Positions 33,758 through 42,904 are shown, counted from the stretch's first letter. The stretch: 64,000 nt of DNA from SPCO01 sp964579825 (GCA_964579825.1 CAZOHT010000004.1:1-64000); one strand, 5' to 3'. Numbers and translations are program-made. Notes: generated from the letters alone by a model not told the origin.

Positions 33758-36296
33758 CGAGATCGCCTCGCCACCGTTCATGACCCTCGGCGACCACCGC
33801 CGAGTGGCCGGTGACATCGTTGACGCCGCCATCCGCGCGGCGAGTCGCAACTACGTCGCCGACCTACGCCAGTTGCCGGAGGTGGCCACGCTGTTGCGCG
33901 CATCAGCGCCTGATCGATCTCGCTCGATCGCCGTGGTGCTCGTGGAACGAACGATCAAGGGCAGTGGTATGGCGGCCCGCATCGGCTCGCTGTTCAGCTC
34001 GGGCGGATGGGAGACGGCGTGGACCGCTGGTCGCATCCTCGGATTGGTGGCACCGAAACCCATCCCGTTCAGCCGGGACGACGCTGCCATGCTCCTCGAA
34101 CTGGTCAGCTCAGCGGCGGGGCGGCGAGCGGGCGGCGCGGACGAGTTCGAGGTCGGACCCGTATTGTCCGTGACGGTGGGAGCCGCCGAGCGGGCGGTCA
34201 AGCTCGGCGGACTGAAGGAACTCGAGTCTCCCGTGCGGCAGCTGACCGAAGCCCTGGACCGCTTCGGCTACTACGACGAACTGAAGACGGCCCGCTATCG
34301 AGCTCGCCTCGTGGCACTTCTCCAATCCGGAGGCGTCGAGATCGACCCCTGGTTGATCAACGAAGGCGATGCGTGGGGTCGGATGGTCCGACCAGTCATC
34401 CTCTCGGCGGACCCCTCCCTGGCGCCGTTCCTCACCCATCTGCCGACAGGGGACGGCGTCGTCCCGCCGGCGAAGTGGCGTTCGCGGCTCCGCGAACTGC
34501 TGGTGCTGGAGGGCGCTAAGGAGATGACCCGCGAACTGGTCGCGGCGGCAATCGCGGCACCGAAGGCCGCCCCGCCCAGGGTGATCCAGATCGAGGCTCG
34601 GACGATCACCGAGGACGATTCCGGGATCCAGTCGCGCAACGCGCTCGTGCTCAGAGGCGCGCTCTGGGCGGCCGGTGAGCTGCGAGAACCGTGGGTGGCG
34701 GGCCTCCTGGGTGAGATCGGGATCTACTACGGGACGTCGGGGTTCGGGAACATCGCCAGGGACGAACGGATCGCGAACACGGCGGCCGCGGTCCTTGCCA
34801 CGCTCGACGACGAGGCCGCGTTCACGGCCCTGGGCCGGATGAAGGCCAAGGTCACCAATCGCAACGTGACGAAGCAGGTCGCCAAGGCGCTTGACACCGC
34901 CGCCGCTCGGAACGGCGTGTCGGCGTCAGAGCTGCTCGAGCTGGCTGTCCCGACGCTGGGTCTCGACGCGGACCGGCGGTGTCAGGAGTCGGACGGGGAC
35001 TGGACCGCGATCATCGAGGTCGACCCGGGTGCGGTCACGAACCTGACCTGGCGTGGGCCGGACGGACGCGAGACCACGCGACCACCGAAGACGCTGGCTG
35101 ACAGCGAGCCCGCCTTCGTCCGGCGGGCCAAGGGCCTCGAGAAGGAGATCCAGAAGGGCCTCGTGCTGGAACGGGGCCGCGTCGAGGATCTGCTTGCGGA
35201 GGAGCGCGAGTGGCCCATCGCCGTGTGGCGAGCCCGATATCTCCAGCATCCCGTGACGAGCGTGTTCGCCCGCCGACTCGTCTGGATCTTCATCGACGGA
35301 CCGGCAGCTGTGCCCGGGATCGCACTGACGGACGAGCCGGTCGGGGTCGATGGCGAGTCCGTGCCGCTCAGCGACGACGCGCGCGTCCGGCTCTGGCACC
35401 CGATCCACGCCACCGACGAGGCGATCGCAGCGTGGCGGTCGTACCTGGTCGAACGCCGGGTCCGACAGCCGTTCAAGCAGGCCTTCCGCGAGGTCTACCG
35501 CCTGACGCCGGCCGAAGAGGACACCGTCATCTACTCCAACCGGTTTGCCGGCCACATCCTCGCCTACGGCCAGGCCCGGGCGCTGATGACCGCTCGCCGC
35601 TGGGGATCGAACTTCCTGGGGTCGTTCGACGGCGGCGATACGGGCGTCGCGAAGCGCGAATTCAGGAGCTACGGACTCCAAGCCGAGTTCTATCACGACG
35701 CGATCTACGACGACGAGGATCAGTGGGCGACCGAAGTCCGGCATTGCAGCACCGATCAGGTCCGGTTCGTGCCGATGGGACGGCGGGACGCGGAACCGGT
35801 CAGGCTCGTCGAGGTTCCTCCGATCGTCTTCTCCGAGGCGATGCGGGACGTCGACCTGTTCGTTGGCGTGAGTTCGGTCGCGGCGGACACGAACTGGCAG
35901 GACACCGGCCTTCGCCGTGACGTGGCCTTTCGTCAGTACTTCGATGCGTACTGGGACGGCGAGCTCGGTGGCTCCGCACGGGTCCGGCGCGATGCGATCG
36001 AACGGATGCTTCCCGGTCTGACGATCGCCGACCGCTGCAAGCTCCTCGACCGCTACCTCGAAGTCCGTGGGGACAAGCGGACCTACAAGATCCACCTCGG
36101 CTCCGGCAACATCCTGATGGAACCGGCGGACACCTACCTGTGCATCGTCCCAGCTCGCGGCGGGCGAACTGCTGGCGGAGCGTTCCTGCCGTTCGACGAC
36201 GACCCGATGCTCAGCCTCATCCTCAGCAAGGCGTTCCTCCTGGCCGACGACAAAGCCATCACGGACCGGACGATCCTGCAGCAGATCGGCCGCTAG
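33750..36296 (+). CDS. DUF4132 domain-containing protein
   Basis: An 848-residue soluble protein. About the first 390 residues are helical and repeat-like (for example TAAAVLATLDDEAAFTALG). The C-terminal ~300 residues carry the DUF4132 core: RQPFKQAFREVYRLTPAE, NRFAGHILAYGQARAL, RQYFDAYWDGELGGSARVRR and YKIHLGSGNILMEP. No WGR domain is present, unlike E. coli YehI/MolR-type members. In other bacteria DUF4132 occurs near MoxR-type AAA and VWA genes, absent here. GTG start lies inside the preceding gene, 8-nt overlap. Biochemical function unknown. Confidence 0.85.
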   Translation: MADEIASPPFMTLGDHRRVAGDIVDAAIRAASRNYVADLRQLPEVATLLRASAPDRSRSIAVVLVERTIKGSGMAARIGSLFSSGGWETAWTAGRILGLVAPKPIPFSRDDAAMLLELVSSAAGRRAGGADEFEVGPVLSVTVGAAERAVKLGGLKELESPVRQLTEALDRFGYYDELKTARYRARLVALLQSGGVEIDPWLINEGDAWGRMVRPVILSADPSLAPFLTHLPTGDGVVPPAKWRSRLRELLVLEGAKEMTRELVAAAIAAPKAAPPRVIQIEARTITEDDSGIQSRNALVLRGALWAAGELREPWVAGLLGEIGIYYGTSGFGNIARDERIANTAAAVLATLDDEAAFTALGRMKAKVTNRNVTKQVAKALDTAAARNGVSASELLELAVPTLGLDADRRCQESDGDWTAIIEVDPGAVTNLTWRGPDGRETTRPPKTLADSEPAFVRRAKGLEKEIQKGLVLERGRVEDLLAEEREWPIAVWRARYLQHPVTSVFARRLVWIFIDGPAAVPGIALTDEPVGVDGESVPLSDDARVRLWHPIHATDEAIAAWRSYLVERRVRQPFKQAFREVYRLTPAEEDTVIYSNRFAGHILAYGQARALMTARRWGSNFLGSFDGGDTGVAKREFRSYGLQAEFYHDAIYDDEDQWATEVRHCSTDQVRFVPMGRRDAEPVRLVEVPPIVFSEAMRDVDLFVGVSSVAADTNWQDTGLRRDVAFRQYFDAYWDGELGGSARVRRDAIERMLPGLTIADRCKLLDRYLEVRGDKRTYKIHLGSGNILMEPADTYLCIVPARGGRTAGGAFLPFDDDPMLSLILSKAFLLADDKAITDRTILQQIGR

Positions 36297-36309
36297 ACAC
36301 CCGCGACAG

Positions 36310-36736
36310 TCAGGGCAGCTTGTCGGCGAGATCCCAGGCCGTGGCGGTGTCGGTCGGCCAGCGGATGACGTAGCCGGGCGGCCGGCGGTCGAGGATCGGC
36401 GTAGGCGCGGCCGCGCTCCGGGCCCAGATAACGCGAGGCGATCGCCAGACGTGCCGTGGCGCCATCGTCCGGCACGAGCTCGACCGAACCATCGACCCGG
36501 ATGCCGCGGAACGGAGGTGCGGCCTCGAAGATGAGCAGGATCGCCCTCGGGTCGCGCCCGAGGTGTTCGATCTTGGAGTCGTTGCGGGCGATGACGACCT
36601 CGAACATCCCGTCGTGCCAGCGGAACCACACGGGCTATACCAGCGCTGTGCCGTCGGCGCGGTAGAGCGTGAGCGTCGCCGGCGATGGCGCATCGAACAG
36701 CTTCTGCATCGCCTCGTCCGATGCCGCGATCTTCAT
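36310..36736 (-). pseudogene. Disrupted PPOX-class (pyridoxamine oxidase-like, F420 type) gene
   Basis: Pieces of one split-barrel protein lie in order on the minus strand. MKIAASDEAMQKLF ... RADGTALV is followed by an in-frame TAG (36635-36637), then PVWFRWHDGMFEVVIAR through YLGPERGRAYAD in the same frame. A one-base frame change near 36405-36415 then leads to RRPPGYVIRWPTDTATAWDL. Intact family members read GxxxxxPVWFRW across the stop. Two lesions in ~330 bp suggest a pseudogene. It overlaps the luciferase-like gene by ATGA. Confidence 0.78.
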
Positions 36737-37671
36737 CCGAGGGCCTCCCTGATCTCGCTGACCCGCTCGATCGTCTCGAGGTCGAACGGTGATCGGAAAA
36801 CCAGGATGATCTCGCCGACGCCGTTGCGGCGGTAGCCGTCGAAGTACTCGGCCAGGGCCTCGGGTGGGCCACCGATCGCGAGTCCTCGCTCTCCGCCGTC
36901 GGAACCGATCCGACCCTCCAGGCCATGGATCCGCGAGATCTCGCCCCATGCGGCGTCGGCCTCGGCCGGGGTGTCGCGGATGACGGCATGGGTCGTCACG
37001 GTGCGTTCGATGTCCTCGAACCGCCGATCCTCCTCGGCGCATCGCTGGGCGAGGATCTCGCTCGTCGCGGCGATCCGCTCTGGCGTGCCGTAGGCGTTCC
37101 ACAGGTCGGCGTACTTCGCGGTCGTCCGCAGCGTCTTGGTCGGCCCGGAGCCGCCGATCAGGATGGGGAGTCGGCGCTGGACCGGCCGCGGTTCGCAGAC
37201 CGCGTCGCGCATCGTGTAGAAGCGTCCCTCGTGGGTCACCGTCTCGCCGTCGAGCAGCCGGCGGATCAGCCCGACCGCTTCGTCGAGCCGGTCGAGCCGC
37301 TCGCCGAAACCGGAGCCGAAGTCCAGCCCGAACGCGTCATGCTCGCGCTCGAACCAGCCGCCCCCGATACCCAGCACCACTCGGCCGTTCGAGAGTTGAT
37401 CCACGGTCGTCGCGAGCTTGGCGGTCAGGCCCGGGTTCCGGAACGTGTTGGCCCCGACCAGCAACCCGAGGCGGACCTTATCGGTCAGGACAGCCAGGGC
37501 GGCCAGCGTCGTCCAGCCCTCGAGCTTGGCGTCGCGTGAGTCGCCCTCGTCGGCCAGCAGGTGGTCGTCGACCCAGAGCGAGTCCCAGCCGGCGACTTCG
37601 ACCGCCCGACAAGCCGCCAGCAGTTCCGTCCAGGACGTCCGATTGATCCAGAAGGCTGCCCCGAATCGCAC
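36733..37671 (-). CDS. LLM class (luciferase-like) F420-dependent oxidoreductase
   Basis: A 312-residue TIM-barrel flavin/F420 enzyme. It has WDSLWVDDHLL near the N terminus, the cis-peptide/VGANTFRNPGLTAKLATTVD region, GGGWFEREHDAFG, and a phosphate-binding block PILIGGSGPTKTLR. It probably uses F420 rather than FMN, since its partner gene and another locus here are F420-type. GTG start; the gene ends by overlapping the disrupted PPOX gene, so the two were once an operon. Substrate unknown. Confidence 0.87.
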   Translation of the reverse strand: MRFGAAFWINRTSWTELLAACRAVEVAGWDSLWVDDHLLADEGDSRDAKLEGWTTLAALAVLTDKVRLGLLVGANTFRNPGLTAKLATTVDQLSNGRVVLGIGGGWFEREHDAFGLDFGSGFGERLDRLDEAVGLIRRLLDGETVTHEGRFYTMRDAVCEPRPVQRRLPILIGGSGPTKTLRTTAKYADLWNAYGTPERIAATSEILAQRCAEEDRRFEDIERTVTTHAVIRDTPAEADAAWGEISRIHGLEGRIGSDGGERGLAIGGPPEALAEYFDGYRRNGVGEIILVFRSPFDLETIERVSEIREALG

Positions 37672-37679
37672 GCTCGCGC

Positions 37680-38399
37680 TCAGGCCTGGATCGTGTCGAG
37701 GAAGCGGAAGACCGGCATCCCGGCAGCGTACGCGTCCGCGAGCGTGTCCGGAAGCGACGGCGACAGCACCTCGTCGTCCGAGAGGTGGCGACCGAAGACG
37801 ACGTCCTTGTAGCGCAGCAGGTCCGCCATGGGGTGATCCGGTGGAAAGCCCGGCGGCACCCGCTTGAGGTGCTCGTGCGCGCTGACCGATCCGAAGGCCG
37901 CCACGAATCCGGGCTCCTCGAGTGCCGCTCGCACGCGGTCCGGCTCGTCGACGACGGCTCGCCGGAAGGCGTCGAGACGGGCCTTCTCGGGCATCCACAT
38001 CCCACCACCGACGTACATCTCGCCCGGCTGGAAGTTGAAGTAGCCGCCATTCGCATGGGCCATGCCCTCCGCGACGACCGGCTGGCCATCGGGGCCGAGC
38101 CGTAGCCACGGGAAGCTCGCGCCCAGGTTCGTCTTGTACGGCGACTTGTCCTTGGCGAAGCGGGTGTCGCGGTAGATCCGGAAGATCGAGCGCTTCGGGT
38201 CCGCCTGGAGCGGGATGTCACGATCGGCGAGCCGCTCGGCGAGGGCGGCGACCAGGGCCTCCATCGGCGCCTTCAAGAGGCGTTCGTACTCGGCCTTGCG
38301 CGGGTTGAACCACTCGCGGTCGTTGTTCATCGCGAGTTCGGCCAGGAAGTCGACGGCGTCGGGTTCGAAGCCGGTGAAGGTGGGTGTCGCGATCGCCAT
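37680..38399 (-). CDS. DUF2461 / TIGR02453 family protein
   Basis: A 239-residue protein of the DUF2461 (TIGR02453) family. It has the diagnostic TFTGFEPDAVDFLAELAMNNDREWF opening, RIYRDTRFAKDKSPYKTNLGASF in the middle and GGYFNFQPGEMYVGGGMW. The role of this widespread family is unknown; no signal peptide or membrane segment. GGAGG is 6 nt before the ATG. Only 8 nt from the luciferase-like gene, so probably co-transcribed with it. Confidence 0.88.
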   Translation of the reverse strand: MAIATPTFTGFEPDAVDFLAELAMNNDREWFNPRKAEYERLLKAPMEALVAALAERLADRDIPLQADPKRSIFRIYRDTRFAKDKSPYKTNLGASFPWLRLGPDGQPVVAEGMAHANGGYFNFQPGEMYVGGGMWMPEKARLDAFRRAVVDEPDRVRAALEEPGFVAAFGSVSAHEHLKRVPPGFPPDHPMADLLRYKDVVFGRHLSDDEVLSPSLPDTLADAYAAGMPVFRFLDTIQA

Positions 38400-38487
38400 C
38401 CGTGGCCTCCAGTACGTGGGGCCCGAATGTACGCCGATGCGCTTACCGCGTCATCACGCGGCCATCACCCCGCCTATCCTGTCGCTC

Positions 38488-39405
38488 GTGCCCCGCTCCG
38501 CGTCTGCCCTCGCCCCGGTCTCGGCCGAAGTGCGCGAGGCGATCCTGACTTGGTATGCCGCTCGTGGACGGACACTGCCCTTCCGGGACACGACCGATCC
38601 GTACGCGATCTTGGTCTCCGAAGCCATGGCCCAGCAGACGCAGGCGGCGCGGGCCGGCGAGGCATGGACCCGGTTCATGGCATCGTTCCCGACGGTCCAG
38701 GCGCTCGCCGAAGCCCCGACGGCCGACGTCCTCCGCGCGTGGCAGGGCCTCGGCTACAACCGACGGGCAGTGAACCTCCAGCGGGCGGCCCGCGTCATCG
38801 TCGAGGAGCACGGCGGCCAGGTTCCGTCCGACCTCGCCAGCCTGGAGTCGCTGCCGGGTGTCGGGCCGTACACGGCCAGGGCGATCGCGGCGCTCGCGTT
38901 CGGGCTGTCGGTCGGGGCGGTCGACACGAATGTCCGCCGCGTGCTCGGCCGGATCGTCGCCGGTGGGGTTGGCGTGCTCGACGCTCCCACGCTCCAACGG
39001 GTGGCGGATGCGTCCGTGCCACCCGACCGCCCCGGGTTCTGGACGCACGCGCTGATGGACATCGGGGCGACGCTGTGCAAGCCGCGCACGCCACAGTGCG
39101 AGGCCTGTCCCGCGCGACCGTGGTGCCGGTATGCCACCCATGGCGCAGGCGACCGCCCGCCGGCTCCGAACCGGCGCGCCACCCGCGAGTCAGCCGCCCC
39201 GTTCACGAGCACCTCGCGCTGGTTGCGCGGCAGGATCGTCGAGCGGCTCCGTGCCGCCCGTAACGGTGCGTGGGTCGTCGTCCAGGCACCCATCGGCGAG
39301 CATGACCAGGACGCTGTGGATCGAGCACTCGATGCGCTGGCGCGCGACGGGGTCATCGAGTCGAAGGGGTCGAACGACGCCCGACGCGCTCGCCTCCCGA
39401 CATGA
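38488..39405 (+). CDS. mutY: A/G-specific adenine glycosylase MutY (short form)
   Basis: A 305-residue DNA repair glycosylase that removes A opposite 8-oxoG. Catalytic Glu45 is in ILVSEAMAQQTQ, the helix-hairpin-helix is LPGVGPYTARAI, and the catalytic Asp is D146 in AVDTNVRR. The [4Fe-4S] ligands are C197-x6-C204-x2-C207-x5-C213. The NUDIX-like C-terminal domain of E. coli MutY is missing; about 75 residues of winged-helix character replace it. GTG start 7 nt after TATCCT. The stop is ATGA-linked to the next ORF. Confidence 0.92.
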   Translation: MPRSASALAPVSAEVREAILTWYAARGRTLPFRDTTDPYAILVSEAMAQQTQAARAGEAWTRFMASFPTVQALAEAPTADVLRAWQGLGYNRRAVNLQRAARVIVEEHGGQVPSDLASLESLPGVGPYTARAIAALAFGLSVGAVDTNVRRVLGRIVAGGVGVLDAPTLQRVADASVPPDRPGFWTHALMDIGATLCKPRTPQCEACPARPWCRYATHGAGDRPPAPNRRATRESAAPFTSTSRWLRGRIVERLRAARNGAWVVVQAPIGEHDQDAVDRALDALARDGVIESKGSNDARRARLPT

Positions 39406-39434
39406 CCGGGCGGGTCGGCTACGCTTCGGATGCG

Positions 39435-40241
39435 ATGCCCACGACCATCAGACCGTCCGCCTCGGACGCCGCCGTCCCGCTGCCCGCGGATGACCCGTCC
39501 ATCTTCGAGATGGACCTCCGCGGACTTCGAGCGCGGTGGGCCGCCCAGGCGGCCCTGCCGGCCATCTCCGCGGAGACGATGGTGGGTGCCGACGCCCGCG
39601 CCCAGGCGCTCGGGTTCCCCCAGGATCGACTCATGGAGCATGCCGGGACCGCGGTGGCAGCAGCCGTCCGGGCGCTCGCCGTGGACCTCGATCGATGGGG
39701 GACCGGCCCCATCGTCATCCTGTGCGGGCCCGGCAACAACGGCGGCGACGGGTATGTGGCGGCCCGTCGGCTCGCGCTCGCCGGAGCACACGTCATCGTC
39801 GCGGTCGTGGCCACCGACATGCACCCGACCGGAGCGTCCGGCAAGAACTGGGATCGGATCGCGCGCGACACCGGCATCGCCAAGGTCCACATGCCCGTAC
39901 CGCGCGACATCGCCATCTTCGGCAGGGACATTGCGAAGGCCGCAGTCGTGGTGGATGCGCTCCTTGGTACCGGCGTCCACGGCGCGCTTCGACAACCGAT
40001 CCGGGCCGCGGTCGAGCTGATCGCCACCGCCCGGGCGGCCGGCGTCCCGATCGTCGCGGTGGACACGCCGACCGCACTGGACCTCTCGAGTGGCGAGCCG
40101 TCCGATCCAGTGGTCCATGCCGACCTCACCGTGACCTTCCATCGGGCCAAGACGGGCCTCGTCACCCGTCAGGGCGCCGCCTACGCGGGTCGCGTCCTCG
40201 TCGCGCCCATCGGCATCCCGGCGGGAGCGGATCGTGGCTGA
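39435..40241 (+). CDS. NAD(P)H-hydrate epimerase (YjeF_N family)
   Basis: A 268-residue YjeF N-terminal-type epimerase that repairs damaged NAD(P)HX. It has QDRLMEHAGTAVAAAV, ILCGPGNNGGDGYVAARRLA, the metal/substrate Asp in VVDALLGTGVHG, and AVDTPTALDLSSGE. The C-terminal ADP-dependent dehydratase domain of full-length YjeF/Nnr is absent. An ATG at 39402 overlapping the mutY stop would add 11 residues; I prefer 39435 because TACGCT (39420-39425) lies 9 nt upstream. Confidence 0.85.
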   Translation: MPTTIRPSASDAAVPLPADDPSIFEMDLRGLRARWAAQAALPAISAETMVGADARAQALGFPQDRLMEHAGTAVAAAVRALAVDLDRWGTGPIVILCGPGNNGGDGYVAARRLALAGAHVIVAVVATDMHPTGASGKNWDRIARDTGIAKVHMPVPRDIAIFGRDIAKAAVVVDALLGTGVHGALRQPIRAAVELIATARAAGVPIVAVDTPTALDLSSGEPSDPVVHADLTVTFHRAKTGLVTRQGAAYAGRVLVAPIGIPAGADRG

Positions 40242-40464
40242 ACCGGTCTCGAGCGGACGGCAGCCGGGCTGGCGGGAGGTCCTGCTGGTCGCGATCGTCG
40301 TCGTCGGGGTCGTCCTGGGCCTGGCCGCGGCCACCAGCGTCCTGCCGACCCAGGTCCAGGAGGTCGTGTTCCACACGCCCCTGCTCATCCTCGTGTTGAT
40401 CGTCGGGACCGGCTACTGGCTGTGGCGCGTCTCCAGGCGCCAGAGCGGCCCGCGCGAGCCATGA
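40234..40464 (+). CDS. Two-helix membrane protein, hypothetical
   Basis: A 76-residue protein with two hydrophobic segments (about 15-35 and 46-64) and an Arg-rich cytoplasmic end. GTG start overlaps the preceding stop, and the stop overlaps the glpD start (ATGA), so it is locked into this operon. No family recognised. Confidence 0.7.
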   Translation: MAEPVSSGRQPGWREVLLVAIVVVGVVLGLAAATSVLPTQVQEVVFHTPLLILVLIVGTGYWLWRVSRRQSGPREP

Positions 40465-42113
40465 CGGACGGCCCGCAAGGCATCCTCGATCGACGGGCGG
40501 CGGATGTCTCCACCCTGACCGGCGAGACGTGGGACCTCGTCATCGTCGGCGGCGGCATCGTCGGGACAGGGGCGCTCCTCGATGCCGTGTCCCGCGGGAT
40601 GCGGGTCGCGCTCATCGAACAGGACGACATCGCCGCAGGTACGTCCTCGCGCTCGTCGAGGCTGATCCACGGCGGGCTCCGCTACCTGGAGCAGTTCCGG
40701 TTCGGGCTCGTTCGCCAGGCGCTTGCCGAGCGATCCCGGTTGCTCGATCTCGCGCCGCACCTCGTCCGCATCGAACCGCTCCTGTTCCCGATCTACGGCA
40801 CCCCGTACCTGTCGAAGGCGTTCTACGACATCGGCTTGACCCTCTACGACGTGCTCGGAGCACGGCATGACGGCGGCTGGCACCGACGACTCTCGAAGTC
40901 GGCCACGCTGGACATGGCCCCGACCCTGCGGCAGGAGGGCCTGCGTGGAGGCCTCGTCTATCACGACGGGGTGGAGGACGACGCCCGGTTCACGCTGGCC
41001 GTGGCTCGGACGGCCGTGGCCGCCGGCGCGGTCGCTGCCACCCGGGTCCGTGCCACCGGCGTTCGGACGGATCCGCGCAGCGGCGTGCTGGACACGCTCC
41101 TGGCCACGGACCTGCTGACCGGCACGGACCTCGAGATCCGGACGCGATCCGTCGTGGATGCGACCGGCGTGTGGGCCGCCGAGGCCGATCATCCGCTCGG
41201 CAGCGGCGCGACGCGGATCCTGCCCAGCCGCGGCGCCCATCTGGTCGTCCCACGCGAGCGCATCCCGAACAAGGCCGGCCTGACGATCCGCGTGCCGGGC
41301 AAGATCGTGTTCCTCGTCCCGTGGCCGGATCACTGGCTCATCGGCACCACCGACGCGCCGTTCGAAGGCCCGGCCGAGCACCCGGCTGCGGGCGGTTGGG
41401 AGGTCCGACACCTCCTCGACACGGTCAACGCGACGATGGACGTCGATCTGACCCGGGCCGATGTCGTCGGCACGTTCGCCGGCTTGCGGCCGCTCATCGC
41501 GCCATCCGACGGCTCGACGGTCAAGGCGTCACGCGAGCACCGGGTCACCGTCGAGTCGAACGGGGTCGTCCGCATCGCCGGTGGCAAGTACACGACGTAT
41601 CGGGTCATGGCGAGCGATGTGATCGATGCGGTCCTCGGCGGCGAGGCGAAGGCCCGGCCGAGTCGGACGAGCGACTGGCGACTCATCGGGGCGGCCGACG
41701 CGGACACCCGGGCCCAGCTCGTCGCGGAGCTGATGACGATCCCCGCGATGGCGGCCCTCGGGGCGGACGTGGCCGTCCGACTCGTCGACCGGCACGGGAC
41801 CGAGGCACCGGGCGTCGTCGCGCTCGGGGCGGACCTCGGGTTGCTGCACCGGCTCGTCCCGGATCGCGTCTTCCTCGAAGCCGAGATCGCCTGGGCCGTC
41901 CGCCATGAGTCGGCCCTGTCGCTCGACGACGCCCTGGCCCGTCGGACGCGGCTCGCCCAGGAACTGCCGGATCGCGGGGCGGCAGTCGCTCCGCGGGTCG
42001 CGGCGATCATGGGCGCCGATCTCGGCTGGGGCGAGACGCGCCAGGCCCGTGAGGTCGAGCAGTATCTGGCGACGGCCCGGCGCGAGTTCTCGGTGGACCA
42101 GACCGGGCCGTAG
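40461..42113 (+). CDS. glpD: FAD-dependent glycerol-3-phosphate dehydrogenase GlpD
   Basis: A 550-residue membrane-associated flavoenzyme oxidising glycerol-3-phosphate to dihydroxyacetone phosphate. The FAD motif VIVGGGIVGTGALLDAVSRG is followed by the diagnostic TSSRSSRLIHGGLRYLEQ. GTTDAPFEGP and AGGKYTTYRVMA are also present. The C-terminal ~120 residues form the helical DAO_C domain. It feeds electrons to quinone and links with PlsY, which uses the same substrate. Start ATG overlaps the upstream small gene. Confidence 0.93.
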   Translation: MTDGPQGILDRRAADVSTLTGETWDLVIVGGGIVGTGALLDAVSRGMRVALIEQDDIAAGTSSRSSRLIHGGLRYLEQFRFGLVRQALAERSRLLDLAPHLVRIEPLLFPIYGTPYLSKAFYDIGLTLYDVLGARHDGGWHRRLSKSATLDMAPTLRQEGLRGGLVYHDGVEDDARFTLAVARTAVAAGAVAATRVRATGVRTDPRSGVLDTLLATDLLTGTDLEIRTRSVVDATGVWAAEADHPLGSGATRILPSRGAHLVVPRERIPNKAGLTIRVPGKIVFLVPWPDHWLIGTTDAPFEGPAEHPAAGGWEVRHLLDTVNATMDVDLTRADVVGTFAGLRPLIAPSDGSTVKASREHRVTVESNGVVRIAGGKYTTYRVMASDVIDAVLGGEAKARPSRTSDWRLIGAADADTRAQLVAELMTIPAMAALGADVAVRLVDRHGTEAPGVVALGADLGLLHRLVPDRVFLEAEIAWAVRHESALSLDDALARRTRLAQELPDRGAAVAPRVAAIMGADLGWGETRQAREVEQYLATARREFSVDQTGP

Positions 42114-42181
42114 CCGCCGGGAGATCCACACGTCGGGCGGCGTCATCGGACCGTCACGCTGGACCTGCAGGCTTCCCGACC

Positions 42182-42904
42182 ATGACGTTCATCGCTGCCT
42201 TCGACGCCGGCCTGACCGGACTCGTCTACGACCTTCGTCTCCCGATCGCGTTGGCGACTGCCGTGATCGCCGTCATCGCGACGATCGTGGCGCACCGGCT
42301 CGGCTGGTTCGCGGCGGCGCGGCGGCACCCGACTCGCGCCGCGGCGCTGGCCGTCGTCGTCCTGGTCGCGGCCCTGCCGATCGGCTTCTACACGATCTCG
42401 CCAATCTTCATCCGTTCGACCCTCGTCGAGGACGCCCCGGTGGCCGTCGCGGATGTCTCGCAGTCAGCCGGTCCCTCGGCGACACCAGCGGCTCCGACCA
42501 GCCCCGCCCCGACGAACCCGCCGAGCGTCTCGGCGTCCCCGACTCCAGCGCCGACTCCGACGCCATTCGCGCCGTCGACCATCGCGTCCGGCGCCTTCTC
42601 CGGCACCGATGACTTCCACTACGGGTCCGGGACCGCCTCGATCATCGAAACGGCCCCCGGGCGGTATGCGCTCAGGCTGGAGGACTTCTCGGTTCGCAAC
42701 GGGCCAGATCTGTTCGTCTACCTATCACCCCTCGCTGACGGGTATGCCGACGGCGCCCAGGAGCTCGGACGATTGAAGGCGACCGACGGCTCGTTCAACT
42801 ACGAGATCCCGCCCGGGACGGACCCGGCCGAGTTCGCCAGCGCGATCATCTGGTGCAAGCAGTTCGCCCACCTCTTCGCGGTCGCGCCGTTCGTCGCCGA
42901 CTGA
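42182..42904 (+). CDS. Membrane-anchored DM13 domain protein
   Basis: A 240-residue protein with two N-terminal hydrophobic segments (about 18-40 and 55-75) and a Pro/Thr/Ser-rich linker (about 95-135). The C-terminal DM13 domain (about 138-240) shows DDFHYGSGTASIIE, YALRLEDFSVRNGPDLFVYLSP, and a late Cys in IIWCKQFAHLFAVAPF. DM13 domains are thought to take part in redox chemistry of extracytoplasmic proteins, with that Cys as the key residue. Location: outer face of the membrane. Confidence 0.85.
   Translation: MTFIAAFDAGLTGLVYDLRLPIALATAVIAVIATIVAHRLGWFAAARRHPTRAAALAVVVLVAALPIGFYTISPIFIRSTLVEDAPVAVADVSQSAGPSATPAAPTSPAPTNPPSVSASPTPAPTPTPFAPSTIASGAFSGTDDFHYGSGTASIIETAPGRYALRLEDFSVRNGPDLFVYLSPLADGYADGAQELGRLKATDGSFNYEIPPGTDPAEFASAIIWCKQFAHLFAVAPFVAD

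Noticed and set aside
33365..36296. Complete ubiquitin-like conjugation operon with E1/E2/JAB
   Set aside because: I found no adenylating Rossmann E1 motif, no E2-type Cys and no JAMM motif in neighbouring genes; only the ubiquitin-like protein and DUF4132 are present.
36635..36637. TAG decoded as pyrrolysine or read through
   Set aside because: A second lesion (frameshift) lies in the same gene and no pyl gene is visible; decay is simpler.
34926..36989. 687-codon open frame antisense to the DUF4132 gene
   Set aside because: No family resemblance, composition typical of a shadow frame in GC-rich DNA, and it runs through several genes on the other strand.
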